64,000 nt of DNA from Alteromonadaceae bacterium Bs31 (GTDB lineage Bacteria > Pseudomonadota > Gammaproteobacteria > Pseudomonadales > Cellvibrionaceae): NCBI GenBank assembly GCA_900177435.1, contig FXAI01000015.1, positions 49,716 to 113,715 of the forward strand, given 5' to 3'. Each line of letters opens with the position of its first letter. Positions within the stretch are counted from its first letter, which is position 1. Shown piece by piece: positions 8,666 through 17,279 of this stretch. A program made the position numbers and the translations under genes. A model generated the notes under the pieces. It did not search any database, was not told the origin of the DNA, and worked only from the letters and a program-made list of their open reading frames with translations.

Positions 8666-10399
8666 ATGACTACACACTCAACTAAGCAGATATTTAGTCG
8701 CATCGCTAAATCTGCAGGCCTGGCAGCCGCCGCGCTGGTCATGGCGGGCTCAGCTTGGGCGGGCTTTTCTGTTTCCGGCACCCAGCTACTGGATGCAAAT
8801 GGTAATAACTTTATTATTCGTGGCGTAAATCACCCCCATACCTGGTACACCCAACAAACCGGCGCATTTGCAGATATCGCCGCCACCGGCTCAAATGCGG
8901 TGCGGGTAGTTCTGAGTAATGGCCACCGCTGGAATCGCAACAGCGCAAGCGATGTAGCGAACGTAATCACGCTCTGTAAAAACAATAAATTAATCTGCGT
9001 ACTGGAAGTACACGATGCCACCGGCGGAGGCGAGGAAGGTGCCGCTGACAGTATCGCCAACGTCGCCAATTACTGGGTAGACATTGCAAGCGTACTTAAG
9101 GGCCAGGAAGACTTCGTTATTATCAACATCGCCAACGAGCCCATCGGCAATAGCCAGACCGACGAAAAGTGGACTAACGAACATCGCGATGCCATTCAAA
9201 CCCTGCGAAACGCCGGCCTCACTCACACCTTGCTGATTGACGCCTCCAACTGGGGCCAGGATTGGCAGGAAGTCATGCTCAAGCACGCCTCACAAGTTGC
9301 CGCTGCCGACAGCCTCAGCAACACCATGTTCAGTGTTCACATGTATCAGGTTTACCAGAATCGCAATACCATCGAAAACTATGTTTCAAGTTTTCTGAGC
9401 ACACATAACCTGCCGCTTATTATTGGCGAGTTTGGCGCAGACCATCAGGGCGAATTTGTTGATGCCGAATCCATTCTTGCCGTCGCCGAACAATATGGTA
9501 TTGGCTACATGGGTTGGAGCTGGTCCGGTAATGGCGGTTGCTGCACCTCACTGGATATGGTGAATAATTTTAACGCCAACGATCTCACCAGCTGGGGCGA
9601 TCGCCTGATCAACGGCGCGAACGGCATACGAGAAACTTCAGAGCCCGCCTCCGTGTTCGGCGCTGCCAGCACCAGCAGCTCTTCATCTTCCAGCACCAGT
9701 ACCTCATCTACCAGCTCTTCCAGCAGCTCTTCTTCCAGCTCCAGTTCCTCTGGCGGAGGTGTTTGTGTGGAAATGTGTAAGTGGTACAACGACGACCCTC
9801 GGCCGCTGTGTGAGAATCAGGATAACGGCTGGGGCTATGAAAACAATCAAAGCTGTATCGGTCGTACTACCTGTAGCAACCAGAATAACGGTAATGGTGG
9901 AATCATAGATGTTTGCAGCGGCTCGTCTTCAAGTAGCTCAAGCAGCAGCTCCAGCTCTTCCTCCAGCAGCTCTTCCTCCAGCAGTTCGTCTTCCAGTTCC
10001 AGCAGTTCGAGCTCGTCTACCAGTTCATCAAGCAGCAGCTCGAGTTCCTCATCCAGCTCTGGCGGCTCCAGCTCCTCCAGCTCAAGCTCATCATCGTCCA
10101 GCAGCAGTTCTAGCTCCTCCTCCAGCAGCTCAGGCGGCGACACGGGTGAGGTGGTAGCAGATATACTGATTAACAACGACTGGGGCGGCGGCTACTGTGC
10201 CAGCGTGGTTGTTGAAAACACCGGCAGCAGCGTCGTAAGCTGGGATGTAGCCATTGCTATCGAAGGGCAGGTCTCCAGCCTTTGGAACGCCAAATGGAGC
10301 CAGAGTGGCTCTACCCTCTTGCTGCAGGGGGTCGCCTGGAATGCCACGCTTCAACCAGGCGAAATGAACAGCTCCGCCGGCTTTTGCGCTAATCGTTAA
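8666..10399 (+). CDS. Secreted modular GH5 (subfamily 8-like) beta-mannanase with CBM10 and CBM2-like modules
   Basis: The 577-residue preprotein has a Sec signal cleaved after AWA (about residue 32). The catalytic module, roughly 33-330, has the GVNHPHTWY opening, acid/base Glu158 in NIANEP and nucleophile Glu255 in IIGEFGADH. These, with VLEVHDATG, fit GH5_8 endo-beta-1,4-mannanases better than cellulases. A polyserine linker (about 335-362) leads to a Cys/Trp-rich CBM10 (about 363-414). A second long Ser tract broken by GG leads to a C-terminal module of about 85 residues with paired Cys and Trp (YCASVVVENTGSS), resembling a short CBM2. The likely role is extracellular mannan hydrolysis anchored to cellulose-rich cell wall. 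A strong terminator follows. Confidence 0.9.
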   Translation: MTTHSTKQIFSRIAKSAGLAAAALVMAGSAWAGFSVSGTQLLDANGNNFIIRGVNHPHTWYTQQTGAFADIAATGSNAVRVVLSNGHRWNRNSASDVANVITLCKNNKLICVLEVHDATGGGEEGAADSIANVANYWVDIASVLKGQEDFVIINIANEPIGNSQTDEKWTNEHRDAIQTLRNAGLTHTLLIDASNWGQDWQEVMLKHASQVAAADSLSNTMFSVHMYQVYQNRNTIENYVSSFLSTHNLPLIIGEFGADHQGEFVDAESILAVAEQYGIGYMGWSWSGNGGCCTSLDMVNNFNANDLTSWGDRLINGANGIRETSEPASVFGAASTSSSSSSSTSTSSTSSSSSSSSSSSSSGGGVCVEMCKWYNDDPRPLCENQDNGWGYENNQSCIGRTTCSNQNNGNGGIIDVCSGSSSSSSSSSSSSSSSSSSSSSSSSSSSSSSSSTSSSSSSSSSSSSSGGSSSSSSSSSSSSSSSSSSSSSSGGDTGEVVADILINNDWGGGYCASVVVENTGSSVVSWDVAIAIEGQVSSLWNAKWSQSGSTLLLQGVAWNATLQPGEMNSSAGFCANR

Positions 10400-10418
10400 G
10401 GATTTCACCTCACGTCTA

Positions 10419-10444
10419 AAGGCCAGCCTTCGCTGGCCTTTTTT
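10419..10444 (+). terminator. Rho-independent terminator of the mannanase gene
   Basis: Stem AAGGCCAGC/GCTGGCCTT with a 4-base CTTC loop, followed directly by a T-run. It lies between the mannanase stop and the converging Kazal-like gene and may serve both. Confidence 0.9.
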
Positions 10445-10445
10445 A

Positions 10446-10715
10446 TTACTTACATTCCCCCGGCAGGTAACTAACAACACTGCTGTTTCCACAAGCACTG
10501 CAATCGCTCGCCTCCGTAGTTTGAGTGCCGTCCTCACGCGTAGCACACACGGGGTCATAAATCATGGTACAAATTTGCGGTCGCGGCTCGGTACATAGTT
10601 GCGGTTCAATCGGCCGAGGGGTCGGCGCTACTTCAACATTTTGCTGCTCTGGGGTACCCTCGCAGGCCCAGAGAAAAATAGATAAGCAAACATAGACGAA
10701 TACTTTCGCTTTCAT
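10446..10715 (-). CDS. Kazal-like lipoprotein
   Basis: The start is ATG 10715, six bases after AAGGAG; an in-frame TTG two codons upstream overlaps the ribosome site and is rejected. The 89-residue product has a lipoprotein signal ending FLWAC and a Pro-rich spacer. A compact six-cysteine C-terminal module follows, containing the Kazal-like DPVCATREDGTQ segment and a closing PGEC. Kazal domains are serine-protease inhibitors; similar small lipoproteins are frequent in marine gammaproteobacteria, but inhibition has not been shown for them. It is divergent from the methyltransferase gene with only 35 bases between starts, so their promoters must overlap. Confidence 0.75.
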   Translation of the reverse strand: MKAKVFVYVCLSIFLWACEGTPEQQNVEVAPTPRPIEPQLCTEPRPQICTMIYDPVCATREDGTQTTEASDCSACGNSSVVSYLPGECK

Positions 10716-10750
10716 TATCAACTCCTTGGATAGGTGAATAGGCTAGTGTC

Positions 10751-11908
10751 ATGATAAAAATCGGCTCCACTTTTGAAGGTGCAGTAAAAGACCTTTCCAG
10801 CGATGGCCGAGGTGTCATTTCTCATCCCACCGGGCGCACTTTTTTTGTTCCCGGTGTGTGGTTGCACGAACGTGGCACCTTCCGGGTTACCGGCCTCAAG
10901 GGAAGAATCGGCTTTGCAGAAATCCTGGAGCTCTCGCAAGACAGCTTGCACGATGCACGCGGCCAGGCCCAGTGCCAGCACCATGGCTATAGCGAGCAAC
11001 ATTGCGGCGGATGCCCCTGGCAATTTATCGCTTATGAGCAACAACTGGAAGCCAAACAGGCGCGAGTACACTTGGCCATGTCCCGTTTGGGCGTCGAGCC
11101 CGCGCTACAAAACATTGTGCCAGCCACACAGCCTATGGCCTATCGAAATCGTGCTCAATTTAAAACGGACGGTAAAAAAATAGGCTACCTTGCAGCAAAA
11201 TCCAATACATTGGTCGACATAAAAAGCTGCCCGGTATTATCAACCATTAATCAAAAAACCTTTGCAGCACTCAGACAGCAATTACCTCAAAGTGCCTGGA
11301 AACCCGTAAAACGTAAACCGTGGACAAGCCTTGATATCGACGAAAGTGTAAGTGCAGAACACCCCAGCATCAACGCCCGCTTGCCTTTTCAGCAGGCCAA
11401 CGTCGATCAAAACGAATTTATGCGCAAATGGTTGGCGGAAATTCTGAGTACCAGCACTGCGCAAAGCGCGGTAGAACTTTTCTGCGGTTCGGGCAATTTA
11501 ACTGAAGTTCTCGCGGCCTCTAAGCTTGCAAACATTCTAGCGGTAGAAGCGGTAGACAGCGCATTGGACCAACTAAAGGCAAAAAAACTGCCCGGGGTAG
11601 AAAGCCAAAAATGCAATCTATTTAGTGACAGGGAATTTGAAAAAATGGCTGTTCAAATTAAAAAAGCAGAACTCCTGCTGTTAGACCCCCCTCGGGACGG
11701 TCTATGCATCAGGGCACCGTTGTTTAGTAAGAAATCTGTCTTGCAAGAAGTGATTTATATCTCTTGTGATCTGGCCACCTTCAGCCGAGACTTGCGAGAT
11801 TTTCTCGATAATGGATTTGAAGCTTTGGAAATACAGCCACTGGATATGTTTCCACAAACGCCTCATGTGGAAATTTTGGCCCACCTGAAAAAAAGTAAGC
11901 GCGGATAA
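10751..11908 (+). CDS. RlmD/TrmA-family 23S rRNA m5U methyltransferase
   Basis: A 385-residue protein. The N-terminal TRAM domain (about 1-60) is followed by a four-cysteine iron-sulfur signature: C in QCQHHG, CGGC, and the later Cys in DIKSCPV. A Rossmann methyltransferase domain follows with ELFCGSGNLTEVLA (SAM loop), LLDPPRDGL, and the catalytic-cysteine motif YISCDLATFSRDL. The iron-sulfur cluster places it in the RlmC/RlmD group that makes 5-methyluridine in 23S rRNA. It is about 50 residues shorter than E. coli RlmD, mostly between the cluster and the SAM domain, so RlmC or an unnamed paralogue cannot be excluded. Confidence 0.85.
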   Translation: MIKIGSTFEGAVKDLSSDGRGVISHPTGRTFFVPGVWLHERGTFRVTGLKGRIGFAEILELSQDSLHDARGQAQCQHHGYSEQHCGGCPWQFIAYEQQLEAKQARVHLAMSRLGVEPALQNIVPATQPMAYRNRAQFKTDGKKIGYLAAKSNTLVDIKSCPVLSTINQKTFAALRQQLPQSAWKPVKRKPWTSLDIDESVSAEHPSINARLPFQQANVDQNEFMRKWLAEILSTSTAQSAVELFCGSGNLTEVLAASKLANILAVEAVDSALDQLKAKKLPGVESQKCNLFSDREFEKMAVQIKKAELLLLDPPRDGLCIRAPLFSKKSVLQEVIYISCDLATFSRDLRDFLDNGFEALEIQPLDMFPQTPHVEILAHLKKSKRG

Positions 11909-11947
11909 TAAGCACGCATAAATAATTTCTTTGGCCAGGCCAGCGCT

Positions 11948-11983
11948 GAATAATGTGCTGCCCTAGAATAATGTGCAGCCCTA
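11948..11983. repeat. 18-bp tandem duplication
   Basis: Two copies of GAATAATGTGCTGCCCTA, differing at one base, run head to tail between the methyltransferase gene and the stop codon of the next minus-strand gene. The second copy overlaps that gene's last codon. Confidence 0.75.
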
Positions 11984-12532
11984 ATAGTACCCCAGCTTGC
12001 GCGAGATGCTTTCTCTGGCCATGGACAAGGCATTGCGCATTCGGGCATCCGGTACATCTGCATTACCAAACACCGACTGGTGCATACGATTAAAACGCAC
12101 ATAGCTCTCTATACGGTTTTCGTTCGCTATAGCCTCTCCGTACAGAATGGCTACCCAATCGTTAAAACAGTGGATGTAGCTTTCTGCAGACATATGCAAG
12201 TAGCGAGAGAAGGCATTGTGAACCCCTTGCAGGTTCCTTTCACCGGGGCCTTTTAGCTTACCCGGTTTAAAATAGGCCTGTATATAACTGTAGGGAAACA
12301 CAATCATCAACATGAGTGCGCGCAAAAGCCAAAACACTACCAGCAAAGGCAGCACAAGCAACATCACAACAATATAGATGAATTTAAAAACACTGGCACC
12401 AGAGTGAAACAAACCCACAAAGGGGAAGATAGGCAGCAGAGAACGAAGTAATGCCTGGCGCAGATCCCGACGCTGCCACCTCATGGCAACTTCAAAACAC
12501 CGCATTTCATTGTCACTCATAGCTACCGGCAT
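11981..12532 (-). CDS. Hypothetical membrane protein
   Basis: The 183-residue protein is unrecognised. It has a basic N-terminus, a hydrophobic block at about residues 30-90 that could form two or three transmembrane helices (including FIYIVVMLLVLPLLVVFWLL), and a soluble C-terminal half with SRYLHMSAESYIHCFNDW. Two in-frame starts (12532 and 12520) are possible and neither has a clear ribosome site. It stands alone between the rRNA methyltransferase and hemH. Confidence 0.6.
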   Translation of the reverse strand: MPVAMSDNEMRCFEVAMRWQRRDLRQALLRSLLPIFPFVGLFHSGASVFKFIYIVVMLLVLPLLVVFWLLRALMLMIVFPYSYIQAYFKPGKLKGPGERNLQGVHNAFSRYLHMSAESYIHCFNDWVAILYGEAIANENRIESYVRFNRMHQSVFGNADVPDARMRNALSMARESISRKLGYY

Positions 12533-12719
12533 GAAGACTTACTTATCCCTGAATTTCTCTCGATTAAAGAATCGTGCTTGTCGGTTATTGCTCAGACTAC
12601 AACACAACCAAAACCCTTATGATGAACCTTTACGTTCATGCGGGAGCTTCCGCTATGAGCTTAACAACTCGGCTTACCGCGTGAACAGTATATCGAAGTA
12701 TAGCTTCTGCTTGTTGGCG

Positions 12720-13814
12720 CTAAATTTGATTGTGTTCACACCGTGCGGCACGCTTTGCTCGCTGCTGCAGCTGATCACCTGTTTCGTCAGCGGCCTCCAT
12801 CCAGCCTTGAATGTTCTCCTGCACAAGCGCATCTAACAACTGAATATGCTCTTTGCCAGCATTGAGGGCGGGAATATACTCATAACGCTGCCCTCCCTGC
12901 TGGAGGAAATAGTCTCGGTTTTCGACAGCAATCTCTTCAATAGTTTCCAGGCAATCCGAAGAGAAGCCGGGGCAAATCACCTGCACGGATTTTACACCCT
13001 GCTCCGGTAAAGCCTTCAGTGTTTCGTCTGTGTAGGGTTGCAACCAGGGCTCTCTCCCAAAGCGAGACTGAAAGCTTGTTAAATATTCACTTTCATCAAG
13101 TTGAAGCTGCTCCGCCACCAAACGCGTGGTTTTCAGACACTGGCAGTGATAGGGGTCGCCCTGATGGAGATAGCGCTGGGGCAAACCATGGTAAGAGAAT
13201 ACCAGCTTGTCTGCTCTACCGTGTTCTGCCCAGAAGGCGTGAATACTGCTAACCAGAGCTTGAATGTACTGCGCATGTTGAAAATACTGGTTAACAAAGC
13301 GCAGCTCCGGCAACCAGCGACGTTGCCTGAAATCCTCCGCTAGCGCATCAAAGGTAGACGCAGTAGTGGACGCAGAGTACTGAGGGTAGAGCGGCAGCAC
13401 CACTAGCTTGCGCACGCCCTGGTCCATCATCTGCTGTAAAACATCGCCAATGGCGGGTGAACCATATCGCATCGCCCAGCTCACCATCACCTTGTCCCCA
13501 TAACGCTGTTGCAACTGCTCCCGCAAGGCGCGCGCCTGATTTCTAGTGTGTACGGCAAGAGGGGAACCCTGCTCAGACCATACACTGGCGTAAGCTTTTG
13601 CGGACCTAGCAGGGCGCACATTGAGAATGATGCCGTTAAGAATTAACCACCAAAGTAAGCGGGGTACCTCCACCACACGAGGGTCGGAGAGAAATTGTTT
13701 GAGGTAGGGGCGCAGCGCCCCGGCAGTGGGTGCGGCCGGTGTGCCCAAGTTAGTGAGTAGGACACCTACGCGCGAAGACTGTGAATGTTCAAATACCTGC
13801 CCGTTAAAAGCCAC
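12720..13814 (-). CDS. hemH: Ferrochelatase
   Basis: A 364-residue protein with the full ferrochelatase pattern. The N-terminus is GVLLTNLGTPAAPTAGALRPYLKQFLSDPRVV; SYHGLPQRY carries the metal-site His; and the later QSRFGREPWLQPYT and PGFSSDCLETIEEI carry the conserved Glu pair. It inserts ferrous iron into protoporphyrin IX, the last step of protohaem synthesis, at the cytoplasmic face of the inner membrane. There is no extra C-terminal iron-sulfur motif. It appears to be transcribed alone; the gene upstream on the same strand is separated from it by a terminator. Confidence 0.97.
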   Translation of the reverse strand: MAFNGQVFEHSQSSRVGVLLTNLGTPAAPTAGALRPYLKQFLSDPRVVEVPRLLWWLILNGIILNVRPARSAKAYASVWSEQGSPLAVHTRNQARALREQLQQRYGDKVMVSWAMRYGSPAIGDVLQQMMDQGVRKLVVLPLYPQYSASTTASTFDALAEDFRQRRWLPELRFVNQYFQHAQYIQALVSSIHAFWAEHGRADKLVFSYHGLPQRYLHQGDPYHCQCLKTTRLVAEQLQLDESEYLTSFQSRFGREPWLQPYTDETLKALPEQGVKSVQVICPGFSSDCLETIEEIAVENRDYFLQQGGQRYEYIPALNAGKEHIQLLDALVQENIQGWMEAADETGDQLQQRAKRAARCEHNQI

Positions 13815-13940
13815 GTGTAATTTACCTGTATTGAGAATATGGCAAGTATATACGAGAGCTTTATTGCTTTGGGCTAAATAGGCTAGCAGCGCTTTTTATG
13901 GGTCGCGTTTAATAAACACGGAAAGAGAAGCAAAAACGCA

Positions 13941-13973
13941 AAACGCCGAGCTGGTTTCCCTGGCTCGGCGTTT
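13941..13973. terminator. Rho-independent terminator
   Basis: An 11-bp perfect stem (AAACGCCGAGC/GCTCGGCGTTT) with an 11-base loop lies just downstream of the 72-residue minus-strand gene. It isolates that gene from hemH. Confidence 0.85.
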
Positions 13974-14001
13974 AACTCACTGATAATGAAGAGGCTCAGG
14001 C

Positions 14002-14220
14002 TTACTCTGCGCCTTTCTCACCCTCTGCAGCTGCTTCTTCTGCAGGGGCTTCTTCAGGTTCAGCTGGCTTTGGTTCTGGTTTTTTTCTCAGGCCTTCAGC
14101 CTCAAGAATTGCAATTTTTGCTTCGCCATTAATCCACTGCCTTTTTTTACCACGCACGGCATAACGCTCATCATTACGCTGGAAAATGGTGTACTCGGCA
14201 GTACTTTTTACTTCTTTCAT
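14002..14220 (-). CDS. Small conserved-looking protein with acidic Pro/Ala/Glu tail
   Basis: A 72-residue product with AGGAAAGG upstream of the start. Residues 1-45 form a small folded-looking unit (EYTIFQRNDERYAVRGKKRQWINGEAKIAILEAEGL). The last third is a low-complexity Pro/Glu/Ala run. The N-terminal part resembles short proteins common in marine gammaproteobacteria that have no assigned role. A strong terminator follows, arguing for real expression. Confidence 0.7.
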   Translation of the reverse strand: MKEVKSTAEYTIFQRNDERYAVRGKKRQWINGEAKIAILEAEGLRKKPEPKPAEPEEAPAEEAAAEGEKGAE

Positions 14221-14411
14221 AAGCCTTTCCTATTAGAAATAGTTTTTTGGGAGCGCGGATTCTAACCAAATTGCTCGCCAGGTGGAAGAGCTTTGCAAAG
14301 CCAAGCATTATCAATGACAATAGCGATCACACAATCCCAGGTATATTCGCTACCAGCTGCTACTGGCGAGCGGCTAACACTGGATGAACATATAAAAAAG
14401 GGGGGATGGCC

Positions 14412-15044
14412 ATGCCAAAATTGCACTCTTTACTCGTTACACTAGTCACATTAATTGTCACCGTAATACTTGCGGGCTGCAGCAGCTCTCCTGCTGTTGA
14501 AGGGCCATCATCCAGCGATGTGGATTACAATGCTCTCACGCCCTATAAAATCGGTATTGGCGACCAACTGAATATATCCGTCTGGCGCAACGCCGAACTC
14601 TCCTCCGCCGTCCCAGTAAGACCCGATGGCAAGATCTCCATTGCCCTGGTAGGCGATGTTGTCGCCGCAGGAAAAGAAGTGCCTGCACTGGCAAAAGAAA
14701 TTGAAAAATCCCTGGATAAATTTATTCGCAACCCGCAAGTTACCGTGATCGTTACTGGTGCCAATAATGCAGAATATAACAACAGGGTGCGTATTACCGG
14801 TGCAGTGGGCAACCCTGTTTCAGTACCTCACCGCGATGAAATGACGGTGCTTGACCTGGTATTACAAGCTGGGGGATTAACCGAGTTTGCCAGCGGCAAC
14901 AAAGCAAAGCTTTACCGTAAAACCGGTGATGGCGTAAAGACCTACAAAATTCACCTTAATTCCATCATGAAAAAAGGTGATTTGCGCACCAATTACGAGC
15001 TAATGCCAGCAGACATTCTCACTGTGCCCGAGTCTGCATTCTAA
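14412..15044 (+). CDS. Polysaccharide export (Wza-like) lipoprotein, XrtA-type
   Basis: Start at the second ATG (14412), six bases after the AAGGGGGG ribosome site; the first ATG at 14406 abuts it. The 210-residue protein has a lipoprotein signal ending ILAGC, a Poly_export domain (YKIGIGDQLNISVWRNAELS to about residue 125) and one SLBB-type domain (NNRVRITGAVGNPVSVP). It is short compared with Wza and lacks the long C-terminal part, matching the exporters that accompany XrtA/PEP-CTERM exopolysaccharide loci. Expected role: periplasmic and outer-membrane channel for exopolysaccharide. A beta-barrel gene follows 60 bases downstream, but no glycosyltransferase, Wzc-like kinase or exosortase is nearby. 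Confidence 0.85.
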   Translation: MPKLHSLLVTLVTLIVTVILAGCSSSPAVEGPSSSDVDYNALTPYKIGIGDQLNISVWRNAELSSAVPVRPDGKISIALVGDVVAAGKEVPALAKEIEKSLDKFIRNPQVTVIVTGANNAEYNNRVRITGAVGNPVSVPHRDEMTVLDLVLQAGGLTEFASGNKAKLYRKTGDGVKTYKIHLNSIMKKGDLRTNYELMPADILTVPESAF

Positions 15045-15104
15045 AACTCCTGGCAAGTTTGCCTGAGTCCTTTATCAGGCTATAGACCAAAAACTGCGGA
15101 TACA

Positions 15105-16358
15105 GTGAAAATGAAACGAAGCCTGTTCTTTCCATCATTGCTGGTGCTTAGCTCTGCCGGCTTTGCGGATTATTCCTTCGATTTGCGTACGGAAGTAGAG
15201 CAAATCGAAAATATTAATCGCTCTGCCACAGACCCAACTGACGATACTCGTGTGTCTTACGGTGGAAATTTAGTTGTCTCAGACAGTGGTGCGAACAGCA
15301 GTGTCGACCTTACCTACGACATGGAACGCGCAGAATATCTGGACGACACATTCGACACGCGCACACAAACTCAGGGGACAGGCAGTCTCTGGGTATTCAA
15401 TTCCAACCGCACCCTCAACGCGTTTGTAGAAAACACGCTCACCGAAACGGCAATAGATGTTTTTTCGCCAGAAGCTGGAGACAATCTAAACAGGATATCG
15501 ACAACCAGCGCGGGTGTTGTTGCCCGTGCGCGTCTTAGCGGCAGAGACTGGCTCTCACTAAACGGCACGAAATTCTGGGTGCGCAGTGAAGACCAACTGA
15601 GTGATAGCGAATCCGAAATGGCGGAGCTAAGCTGGGTACGCCAAATAAGCAGCCGCTCGACCTTTGGCCTCAAAGGAAGCCATACCAATACCATACCTGG
15701 AACGCCCGATACCGATGACTTCGCCACCCAACGCTGGGCCGCGACAGCGACTCGCAGGCTACGCACAGGAAACCTGTTAGTAGAGTACGGCCAGGCTTAT
15801 TCGGACGCAGAGCACTACGATGGCGGTGATGTTGGCGAATTCGATGAGTACCGCCTAACCCTTTCCACAGGTATCGGTAATGGCAATTTCACTTTCGACG
15901 GAGGAAGAGAGTTGGTCAGCTCAGGTATGGGTCAAATGGGAGGAAGTAGTTTTACCCCTTCAGGCCAAAGCCAATTCGAGCTTAATCTTCGCGACTACTA
16001 CCAAGCCCGACTTGGTTTTCCTCTTGTGCCTAAACGTATCGACTTTTCTCTCTATGGCGAGCTTTCCGATAACGATAACCAGTTGTCCCCTAACTTTTCG
16101 TACATTAAAAGTGCTGGTGCAGCCATGAATTTCGTATTGCGTACTGGCACTATTTCGCTCGATGCCGCTCGCATCGACAGGGAAGAAGGTGACGGTATAA
16201 CAGATGTTCGAGAGCAATCTGAGCTGCGTTATTCAATCTACTATGGCAGCGATATTGGCGAAAATATTAATTGGCGTTGCGGTTTTGTACGCACCGATTT
16301 TGGTGAAGACGTAGTTCAAAAATCAGTGCTGTGCGGGTTAAATGTTTCTGTATTCTAA
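15105..16358 (+). CDS. Outer-membrane beta-barrel protein, TIGR03016/EpsL-like
   Basis: A 417-residue protein with a signal peptide (SLLVLSSAGFA) and a body of many alternating beta strands with Arg/Glu/Tyr-rich loops, ending in the outer-membrane-type residues NVSVF. Position directly after an XrtA-type export gene and the overall length fit the PEP-CTERM-system-associated outer-membrane proteins (TIGR03016), also called EpsL-like. The assignment rests mainly on context and length, so it is tentative. GTG 15105 and ATG 15111 are both possible starts. Likely role: outer-membrane partner in exopolysaccharide secretion. Confidence 0.65.
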   Translation: MKMKRSLFFPSLLVLSSAGFADYSFDLRTEVEQIENINRSATDPTDDTRVSYGGNLVVSDSGANSSVDLTYDMERAEYLDDTFDTRTQTQGTGSLWVFNSNRTLNAFVENTLTETAIDVFSPEAGDNLNRISTTSAGVVARARLSGRDWLSLNGTKFWVRSEDQLSDSESEMAELSWVRQISSRSTFGLKGSHTNTIPGTPDTDDFATQRWAATATRRLRTGNLLVEYGQAYSDAEHYDGGDVGEFDEYRLTLSTGIGNGNFTFDGGRELVSSGMGQMGGSSFTPSGQSQFELNLRDYYQARLGFPLVPKRIDFSLYGELSDNDNQLSPNFSYIKSAGAAMNFVLRTGTISLDAARIDREEGDGITDVREQSELRYSIYYGSDIGENINWRCGFVRTDFGEDVVQKSVLCGLNVSVF

Positions 16359-16671
16359 TAGGAACAAAGCAAAACCCGCTTAGCACGCTAAAATACTTCG
16401 CTTCTAGCTTCGTAGATAAGTGAACATTTCGCCTGCATGAGACTACCTGCTTTTACCTGTGGCTTTCTGATAATCTCAATTCCTTTTAATCCATTCAAAA
16501 CCTATCAGGTGAACCTGCGAGAGCTTTGTTTCCGCAGGCGAACGCCTATGCTGCCAGGCCAAAACACCGACTCTTTCGCCTGCGCTCAAATCATCATCTA
16601 TAATTTCACTGTTCAAGTTACTCCAACACGCTTTTCAGCCACTCAATCAAAACATAAAACAAGGAACCTCT
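16359..16671. other. Non-coding gap, 313 bases
   Basis: Nothing gene-like is convincing here. An 80-codon frame at 16437-16679 overlaps the next gene's start and has no ribosome site. The last bases contain AAGGAA, the ribosome site of the DUF805 gene. No terminator with a T-run is seen after the beta-barrel gene. Confidence 0.5.
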
Positions 16672-17223
16672 ATGTCTGAAGTTAATCCCTACTCGACACC
16701 CGAAGCCTCCGCCGATATCACAGACGAGCTTTACCAGCCGAAGATATTCGCCTTAAACGGTCGTATCGGCCGTATACGTTATCTTGCCTACTCCATGATC
16801 TACAATTTGATACTGTATTTCGTTCTGGGGATCGCCGCAGCCATATTAATGGGCATACTCGGGGACAGCGGTGGCGTGGCTACTGGCATCGTTTTTCTAG
16901 TACTTTACATTCCGGTACTGGTGATATTTGTTGCACTAATGCGCCGTCGTATAAATGACTTGGATAAATCCGGCTGGTTACTACTGTTGCTACTGGTGCC
17001 CTTGGTTAACCTTATCTTTGGCTTGTACATGATATTCGCCCCCGGCACCAAGGGCGTCAATCGCTTTGGCCCCGCACCGGTTAAAACCCCCGCCGCTTTA
17101 TGGATCTTGGGCCTGCTATTACCGTTTATTATGATTGTCGGTATCTTGGCTGCGGTGGCATTACCCGCTTATCAAGACTACGTAGAAAGAGCGAAGGCCG
17201 CGCAGATACAATTCGAAGAGTAA
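16672..17223 (+). CDS. DUF805 inner-membrane protein with pilin-like C-terminus
   Basis: A 183-residue protein with AAGGAA upstream. Residues about 20-130 are a DUF805 domain: ALNGRIGRIRYLAYSMIYN, several hydrophobic helices, the conserved RRRINDLDKSGWLLLL and GTKGVNRFGP. The last 30 residues, IMIVGILAAVALPAYQDY plus a basic helix, closely resemble the N-terminal helix of type IV pilins (GILAAxAxPAYQDY), here placed at the C-terminus without a prepilin cleavage site. The function of DUF805 proteins is unknown. The gene is monocistronic and closed by a strong terminator. Confidence 0.88.
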   Translation: MSEVNPYSTPEASADITDELYQPKIFALNGRIGRIRYLAYSMIYNLILYFVLGIAAAILMGILGDSGGVATGIVFLVLYIPVLVIFVALMRRRINDLDKSGWLLLLLLVPLVNLIFGLYMIFAPGTKGVNRFGPAPVKTPAALWILGLLLPFIMIVGILAAVALPAYQDYVERAKAAQIQFEE

Positions 17224-17225
17224 AA

Positions 17226-17258
17226 AAAAAAGCGCCAAATTACATTTGGCGCTTTTTT
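17226..17258. terminator. Bidirectional rho-independent terminator
   Basis: A 10-bp stem (AGCGCCAAAT/ATTTGGCGCT) with a 3-base loop has an A-run on the left and a T-run on the right. It serves the DUF805 gene and the converging phospholipase gene. Confidence 0.92.
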
Positions 17259-17279
17259 ATTTCCCATGCGCAAATAATT

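Noticed and set aside
9670..10136. Repetitive DNA that could look like a CRISPR or microsatellite
   Set aside because: The repetition comes from serine codons (AGC, TCC, TCA and others) in a coding linker; no fixed-length repeats or spacers.
9847..10176. A 109-codon minus-strand frame opposite the polyserine linker, rich in Glu and Leu
   Set aside because: It is the antisense reading of repeated serine codons; it has no ribosome site and lies wholly within the mannanase gene.
16437..16679. An 80-codon plus-strand frame before the DUF805 gene
   Set aside because: It overlaps the DUF805 start and its ribosome site, and has no clear initiation site of its own.
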